DNA of 19,972 nt from Clostridiales bacterium. Lineage in GTDB: Bacteria > Bacillota > Clostridia > Christensenellales > Aristaeellaceae. Positions 14,814-19,972 of the stretch are shown here, piece after piece. Both the position numbers and the translations under genes were made by a program. The stretch spans positions 1 through 19,972 of the forward strand of contig SFFC01000027.1 of NCBI GenBank assembly GCA_004556985.1. The letters run 5' to 3'. Below the pieces are notes generated by a model. It ran no database searches, was not told where the DNA came from, and saw nothing but the letters and a program-made list of their open reading frames with translations. Positions within the stretch are counted from its first letter, which is position 1; every line of letters begins with the position of its first letter.

Positions 14814-15398
14814 ATGGACGCAGAAAAGACGGGCGCGCTGATCCGCGCGCTGCGCATGGAGCAGGGGCTCACGCAGGCCGCTCTGGCGGAGCGCCTGCAT
14901 GTGACGGACAAGGCCGTCAGCAAGTGGGAACGCGGGCAGGGCTGCCCGGATCTTCCGATGCTGCCGGCGCTTTCGGCGATCTTCCAGGTGAGCGTGGAGA
15001 GCATTCTTTTCGGGGAGCTTCGCGGGAGCGAACGAAGTGGAGGCAATATGAAGAGAATCCGGTTTTACAGCTGTCCGGTATGCGGCAATGTGATGACGGC
15101 GACGGGCGAGGCGGAGATTTCCTGCTGCGGGCGCAGACTCGAGGCGATGCCCATGCGGCCCTGCGACGAGGCGCATGCGCTCAGACTGGAGGAGATGGAT
15201 GGGGAAACCTATGTCTCCCTCGCGCATGAGATGAGCAAGGAACATCACATCCGCTTTGTCGCGCAGGTCGGCTATGACCGCGTGACGCTTGTGCGGCTCT
15301 ATCCCGAGCAGGATGCGGAGACGCGCCTGCCGCGCATGGGGCATGGCAGGCTCTATATCGGCTGCAGCCGGGACGGGCTGCTCTGGCAGAATTTTTGA
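14814..15398 (+). CDS. XRE family regulator fused to a desulfoferrodoxin-like domain
   Basis: 194 residues. Residues 5-66 form an XRE/Cro-type helix-turn-helix (LTQAALAERLHVTDKAVSKWERG). After a GGNM linker, residues 80-194 match desulfoferrodoxin. A desulforedoxin-like rubredoxin-type iron site is formed by C87, C90, C104 and C105 (CPVCG and CCG). A superoxide-reductase-like fold has H121, H138, H144 (HEMSKEH) and C184 in the positions of iron ligands. The last expected His of the C-x-x-H motif is D187. I infer an iron- or superoxide-responsive regulator. GGGAGG (14799-14804) supports ATG 14814. A second ribosome-binding site and ATG at 15048 (M79) could give the desulfoferrodoxin part alone. 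This fusion occurs widely in Clostridia, and no target gene is known to me. Confidence 0.82.
   Translation: MDAEKTGALIRALRMEQGLTQAALAERLHVTDKAVSKWERGQGCPDLPMLPALSAIFQVSVESILFGELRGSERSGGNMKRIRFYSCPVCGNVMTATGEAEISCCGRRLEAMPMRPCDEAHALRLEEMDGETYVSLAHEMSKEHHIRFVAQVGYDRVTLVRLYPEQDAETRLPRMGHGRLYIGCSRDGLLWQNF
15039..15050 (+). promoter_or_regulatory. internal ribosome-binding site and ATG in the XRE-desulfoferrodoxin gene
   Basis: GGAGG at 15039-15043 lies 4 nt before an in-frame ATG (15048-15050). It sits exactly at the junction between the helix-turn-helix and the desulfoferrodoxin part and would produce a 116-residue stand-alone protein. Confidence 0.45.
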
Positions 15399-15409
15399 TT
15401 TCCCCAAAA

Positions 15410-15443
15410 TGCAAGTTTTTTCCTCCCCGCGTCGTCTTATGGA
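15410..15443 (+). promoter_or_regulatory. candidate ECF-sigma type promoter of the SH3-like gene pair
   Basis: TGCAAG (15410-15415), a 17-nt spacer, then CGTCTTATGGA (15433-15443). It is the second copy of the element at 3774-3807, with identical -35, spacing and 12-nt -10 block (TCGTCTTATGGA, 15432-15443). It lies 12 nt after the XRE-desulfoferrodoxin stop. The predicted leader is about 25-30 nt. Confidence 0.6.
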
Positions 15444-15471
15444 TAGAGAACGATGCAGGGGAGGCTTTTGC

Positions 15472-16581
15472 ATGAGGAAAATTCTGGTGGGAATGCTGGC
15501 TGCTGCGCTTTGGCTCGGGCCGGCTGCGGCGATGGCGGAGGGAAGGGGCATGCTGACCGATCTGGTTCCCTCACAGGTGGCGTTTGAGGCGGAATGGCTG
15601 TATCCGGATGCCGAAATCGAGGATTACGCGCAGGTGCGCACACCGGAGGGGGAGATGGGCCTGCTGATGCTCTGGGAGAACGGCGTGCGGCGGCTGCTCG
15701 TCTACGACGTGACCGAGATGGAGAACGAGGAAAGGCTCTACATCACGGAGCAGGCACTGCCACAGGACGAGGGCATCGCGCTGCTGAGCGCCGATGAGCA
15801 GGCACAGGGCTTCACCATGGCCCTTATTGACCCGGAGCACGAGGAATACTGGATGAAGAGCGTCTCCTTCGCCTGGCGGGAGGGAGATTTCCGCCTGACG
15901 GGCTTCATGGACAGGCGCGTGGGCTGCGAAAGCGCCGCTGTCAGCGCGAATCACACGCTGAGGTATCACAGCATCGACCGGGACGAGGAGATTGGAAGCG
16001 TACAGGGAATCCTGCTCGACGCGCTGCGCTACACGGACTTTGAGGCGCTGCCCAAGACGCTGGAGGCGGCGGAGAAAAACGCCGACGTACCGCCGGGATT
16101 TTGCTTCTTTCGCGGCGACTGGAACACGCTCTTTGGGAAGACCGTCCGGTTTTATGCAGGAAGGTCGTTCCCTGTCCATGAAGGCCCGGGTGAACGGTAT
16201 CCGCGCAGCGGAGAGGGGAAAGGCGCCGTCGGCACAAACGGCTGGATTCAGGTCTTCGGGCAATACGACGGCTGGCTGCTGATTCAGTACCGCATTGATG
16301 CAGCGCATCTGCGCATCGGCTGGATCGAGGGCTCCGCGCTGCCTCGGGGCGCTGCCGTGCCGGAGCTCGTCCTCCACGACGACTGGCAGGAGATTACGCA
16401 GGAATGCGCGCTGACGGATGACCCGATGGGCAGCGGTGAGGCGATCCTGCAGCTGAAGCAGGGAACGGCCGTCCGCCATGCGGCGTTCCTTGGCAGGGAC
16501 TGGGAGCTGGTCGCCGTCACGACGCAGGACGGGCAGACGGTCTGGGGCTTTGTGCCCAGCGAATGCATGACGCACGGCTGA
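15472..16581 (+). CDS. secreted protein with a C-terminal SH3-like region, paralogue 1
   Basis: 369 residues with a Sec signal peptide (MRKILVG, a hydrophobic core, AAAMA; cleavage near residue 22). Residues about 25-215 form an acidic, beta-rich domain I do not recognise. Residues about 224-367 contain two SH3-like units: FYAGRSFPVHEGPGERYPRSG through GWIQVFGQYDGWLLIQY, and CALTDDPMGSGEAILQL through WGFVPSECM. This C-terminal part is clearly homologous to most of the next gene. AGGGGAGG (15457-15464) lies 7 nt before ATG 15472. The longer frame reading from 15289 would overlap the regulator gene and has no ribosome-binding site. It is expected outside the membrane. No enzyme motif is seen. 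Confidence 0.75.
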   Translation: MRKILVGMLAAALWLGPAAAMAEGRGMLTDLVPSQVAFEAEWLYPDAEIEDYAQVRTPEGEMGLLMLWENGVRRLLVYDVTEMENEERLYITEQALPQDEGIALLSADEQAQGFTMALIDPEHEEYWMKSVSFAWREGDFRLTGFMDRRVGCESAAVSANHTLRYHSIDRDEEIGSVQGILLDALRYTDFEALPKTLEAAEKNADVPPGFCFFRGDWNTLFGKTVRFYAGRSFPVHEGPGERYPRSGEGKGAVGTNGWIQVFGQYDGWLLIQYRIDAAHLRIGWIEGSALPRGAAVPELVLHDDWQEITQECALTDDPMGSGEAILQLKQGTAVRHAAFLGRDWELVAVTTQDGQTVWGFVPSECMTHG

Positions 16582-16605
16582 GACGGACGGAAAGGAAGGC
16601 ACGGA

Positions 16606-17247
16606 ATGAAGAGACAGAGGATAGGGCTTGCGCTGGTTCTGCTCATGATGATGATGGCGGCGGGAGCCTGCGCGAAGGAAAATGTGCCCGATGCGGTGGG
16701 CGCGGATGAAGAGGGGCTGCACCCGAGTGGAACGCAGGAGGAAAGCGGCCTGCTGCGAGGCGAACCGGACATTCCGACGATGGATTCTCCCTATGCGCTC
16801 AGGGAACAGCAGGCAGTCTTTGAAAAGGGACAGAGTCTTCCGGTATACAGCGGCCCGGGAGAGGACGACGCGCGGGCGGCGGAAGGCAATGCGAGCGTCA
16901 GCACGAACGACTGGATTCAGGTATTCGGCCGATACGAGGGCAGGATCCTGATTCAATACGGCATGGGAACGCGATACAGGATCGGATGGATTGACGCGCA
17001 GGCGCTGGCGGAGCCTGAGTGCGTGGAGATGTTGAATCTTCTAAACGACACAGCCCAAATCACCGATCTCGATTGCCCAATGACGGACGACCCGCTGGGA
17101 AGCAAGGAGGCGGCGGTGATGCTGCCACCCCGAACGTGCGTGGACGTGTGGTCCTATCTGGGCGAGGATTGGGCGTACGTGCGCGCACGGCTCGACGGCC
17201 GGGTATACTGGGGCTTTATTCCCTCGATCTATCTCACCTGGGGCTGA
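16606..17247 (+). CDS. secreted, possibly lipid-anchored SH3-like protein, paralogue 2
   Basis: 213 residues. The N-terminal signal (MKRQR, hydrophobic core with four Met) ends in AAGAC. The cysteine could be a lipobox with an atypical -3 residue, so lipid anchoring is possible but not certain. A low-complexity acidic linker (about 25-65) follows. Residues about 69-210 align with the C-terminus of the preceding gene: SLPVYSGPGED, NDWIQVFGRYEGRILIQY, RIGWID, CPMTDDPLGSKEA and VYWGFIPSIYL. AAGGAAGG (16592-16599) lies 6 nt before ATG. The 24-nt gap to the upstream stop indicates one transcript. The pair looks like a tandem duplication followed by loss or gain of the N-terminal domain. Confidence 0.75.
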   Translation: MKRQRIGLALVLLMMMMAAGACAKENVPDAVGADEEGLHPSGTQEESGLLRGEPDIPTMDSPYALREQQAVFEKGQSLPVYSGPGEDDARAAEGNASVSTNDWIQVFGRYEGRILIQYGMGTRYRIGWIDAQALAEPECVEMLNLLNDTAQITDLDCPMTDDPLGSKEAAVMLPPRTCVDVWSYLGEDWAYVRARLDGRVYWGFIPSIYLTWG

Positions 17248-17267
17248 CAGGCAACCGGTTATGAAAA

Positions 17268-17283
17268 ACGGATTCGAATCCGT
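17268..17283. repeat. perfect 16-bp palindrome
   Basis: The sequence from 17268 to 17283 equals its own reverse complement (half-site ACGGATTC). It lies 20 nt after the SH3 pair, before the shared terminator. It could be a dimeric protein-binding site or a small RNA hairpin with a TCGA loop. Confidence 0.6.
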
Positions 17284-17313
17284 ATCGGAAGCCAATCAGC
17301 ACAAACGCACATC

Positions 17314-17352
17314 AAAAAACCCCCGAACACCAAATGTTCAGGGGCCTTTTGT
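17314..17352. terminator. bidirectional intrinsic terminator between convergent genes
   Basis: CCCC-C-GAACA (17320-17329) pairs with TGTTC-A-GGGG (17335-17344), with one C-A mismatch and a 5-nt loop. On the plus strand CCTTTTGTT follows. On the minus strand the six A residues at 17314-17319 read as TTTTTT. It therefore serves both the SH3-like pair and the minus-strand genes. Confidence 0.85.
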
Positions 17353-17361
17353 TATAAAAGA

Positions 17362-18702
<1,341 letters not shown>

Positions 18703-18706
18703 GGAA

Positions 18707-19972
18707 TCACTCCTTTTTGGAAGAGGCGAGGGCCTGCTGCTGCTCGATGGCGGCGAACAGGGAACGCAGGCGGATGCGCACCGCGCCGAGATTCGTGATC
18801 TCGTCGATCTTGATCTGCGTATAGATCTTGCCCCTGGATTCGAGAATCTCGCGCACCTCATCGGTCGTGATGGCGTCGACGCCGCAGCCGAAGGACACCA
18901 GCTGAACGAGATTCATATCCGGCTGGGAGGTGATGTAGCGCGCGCTGGCGTACAGGCGTGAGTGGTAGGTCCACTGGTTGAGCACGCCGACGGGCTCCTT
19001 ATGCATGTAGCAGGAGAGCGAATCCTCCGTGACGACCGCCGCGCCAAAGCCGGCGATCAGGCGGTCGATACCGTGGTTGACCTCGGGATCGACGTGATAC
19101 GGGCGGCCGACGAGCACGATGATGCGCCGGCCCTGCGCGCGCGCCTGCTCAACCATCTCCTCGCCCTTGCGGCGAATGTCGGTCATATAGGCGCTGTAAG
19201 CGTCGTAGGCGGCGTCGCTGGCGCGGCGAACCTCCCTGAGCGTCAGGTCGGGGAAGTGCTTTTTGAGGATCTCAAAGAGCTTTTTGGGGAATTCGCGGCG
19301 ATGGTCGATGCCGACGTAGTCGTGAATGAAATCGATCTCGCGCACGGCGGGCATGTTCGCGGAGATGACCTCCGGATAGTAGGCGACGACCGGGCAGTTG
19401 TAGTGGTTGTCGCCCAGATGCTCGTCGATGTTATAGCTCATGCAGGGATAGAAGATGGTCTTGACGCCCTGCGCGATGAGCGCATCGACATGGCCGTGCA
19501 TCAGCTTGGCTGGGAAGCAGGCCGTGTCCGACGGAATGGTCGCCTGGCCGGCGATATAGAGCTTTCGGCTGGAGAAGGGGGAGACGACCACGTCAAAGCC
19601 CAGCTCCGTCAGGAGCGTATGCCAGAAGGGAAGAAGCTCATACATGTTGAGCCCCAGCGGCAAGCCGATCTGCCCGCGCGGAGCGCCTTCGCGCCTGTCC
19701 TCCATGAGGGCGCGCAGCTTTTCCTGCTTGTAGGCGTAGAGATTGAGGCCGCTGTCCTGTCGCCCGCCGGAGACGGGGCGGTCGCAGCGGTTGCCGCTGA
19801 TGAAGCGGCGTCCGCCGCCGAAGTTGTTGACCGTCAGGCGGCAGTGGTTTTCGCACAGGCCGCAGCGCGTCTGCCTGACCTCATGGGCAAAGGAGGCGAG
19901 CGCCTCGAGGCTGAGCACCGTGCTCTCGCCCGGATGCAGCGCGCGCTGCGCTTTGGCGTGGAGCGCCGCGCC
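18707..19972 (-). CDS. acyl-CoA dehydratase activase-related protein, C-terminal part (runs off window)
   Basis: The frame is open from the window edge (19972) to TGA at 18709-18707, giving 421 visible residues and no start. It matches the DUF2229/CoA-enzyme-activase-related region that normally follows two BadF/BadG/HgdC-type ATPase domains in proteins of about 1000 residues or more. The ATPase domains would lie outside the window. Recognisable blocks are TRCGLCENHCRLTVNNF and RFISGNRCDRP (cysteine-rich entry), GLPLGLNMYELLPFW, IPSDTACFPAKLMHGH, YPCMSYN, RPYHVDPEVNHGID and LVQLVSFGCGVDAITTDE. The GTG at 19918 lies within the domain and is not a likely start. The ATP-dependent electron-activator role is inferred from family membership. 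Confidence 0.82.
   Translation of the reverse strand, partial: GAALHAKAQRALHPGESTVLSLEALASFAHEVRQTRCGLCENHCRLTVNNFGGGRRFISGNRCDRPVSGGRQDSGLNLYAYKQEKLRALMEDRREGAPRGQIGLPLGLNMYELLPFWHTLLTELGFDVVVSPFSSRKLYIAGQATIPSDTACFPAKLMHGHVDALIAQGVKTIFYPCMSYNIDEHLGDNHYNCPVVAYYPEVISANMPAVREIDFIHDYVGIDHRREFPKKLFEILKKHFPDLTLREVRRASDAAYDAYSAYMTDIRRKGEEMVEQARAQGRRIIVLVGRPYHVDPEVNHGIDRLIAGFGAAVVTEDSLSCYMHKEPVGVLNQWTYHSRLYASARYITSQPDMNLVQLVSFGCGVDAITTDEVREILESRGKIYTQIKIDEITNLGAVRIRLRSLFAAIEQQQALASSKKE

Noticed and set aside
17268..17290. GGATTCGAATCC as a tRNA T-arm remnant or attachment site
   Set aside because: The T-loop geometry is wrong (an extra A before TTCGAAT), there is no acceptor stem, and no integrase or second copy is present.

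Overview
This 20 kb window looks like chromosomal DNA from a GC-rich member of the Clostridia (Firmicutes), probably an anaerobe. The evidence is gene order and content: the sporulation-linked block yqfC-yqfD-phoH-pgpH-ybeY-cdd-era, ybaB-recR, a PF06541 membrane protein, secreted SH3-like proteins, an XRE-desulfoferrodoxin fusion, and oxygen-sensitive 2-hydroxyacyl-CoA dehydratase/activase-type proteins. I cannot name a genus. I see no phage, insertion sequence, CRISPR array or integron. The high GC content produces many long antisense shadow ORFs that I do not regard as genes.

Layout. 1-1293: a promoter, ybaB and recR (DNA repair), then a tRNA-Gly(GCC) with its own promoter and terminator. 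1377-2513: a TIGR00300-type protein, probably an ornithine cyclodeaminase. 2719-4681: a PF06541 membrane protein, then a secreted protein with three SH3-like repeats. 5010-7024: purC-purB, overlapping by 1 nt, behind a promoter and a structured leader. 7222-8025: an orphan protein with a degenerate receiver-like N-terminus. 8228-14723: yqfC, yqfD, phoH, pgpH, ybeY, cdd and era, mostly with overlapping stops and starts. A second strong promoter lies inside the end of yqfD, so phoH-era can be expressed apart from yqfCD. 14814-17247: an XRE-desulfoferrodoxin fusion regulator, then two paralogous secreted SH3-like proteins. A bidirectional terminator at about 17330 separates these from two minus-strand genes, 17362-19972: a 2-hydroxyacyl-CoA dehydratase-like protein and the C-terminal part of an activase-related protein that runs off the window.

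The most interesting signal is regulatory. The two secreted SH3-like transcription units, 11.6 kb apart, share TGCAAG, exactly 17 nt, then TCGTCTTATGGA overlapping the end of the spacer, just upstream of their start codons. This has the form of an extracytoplasmic-function (ECF) sigma promoter (AAC-like -35, CGTC -10) and suggests a cell-envelope regulon. Other points worth a second look are an internal ribosome-binding site that could release a stand-alone desulfoferrodoxin from the XRE fusion, a possible attenuator in the purC leader, and a perfect 16-bp palindrome downstream of the SH3 pair.
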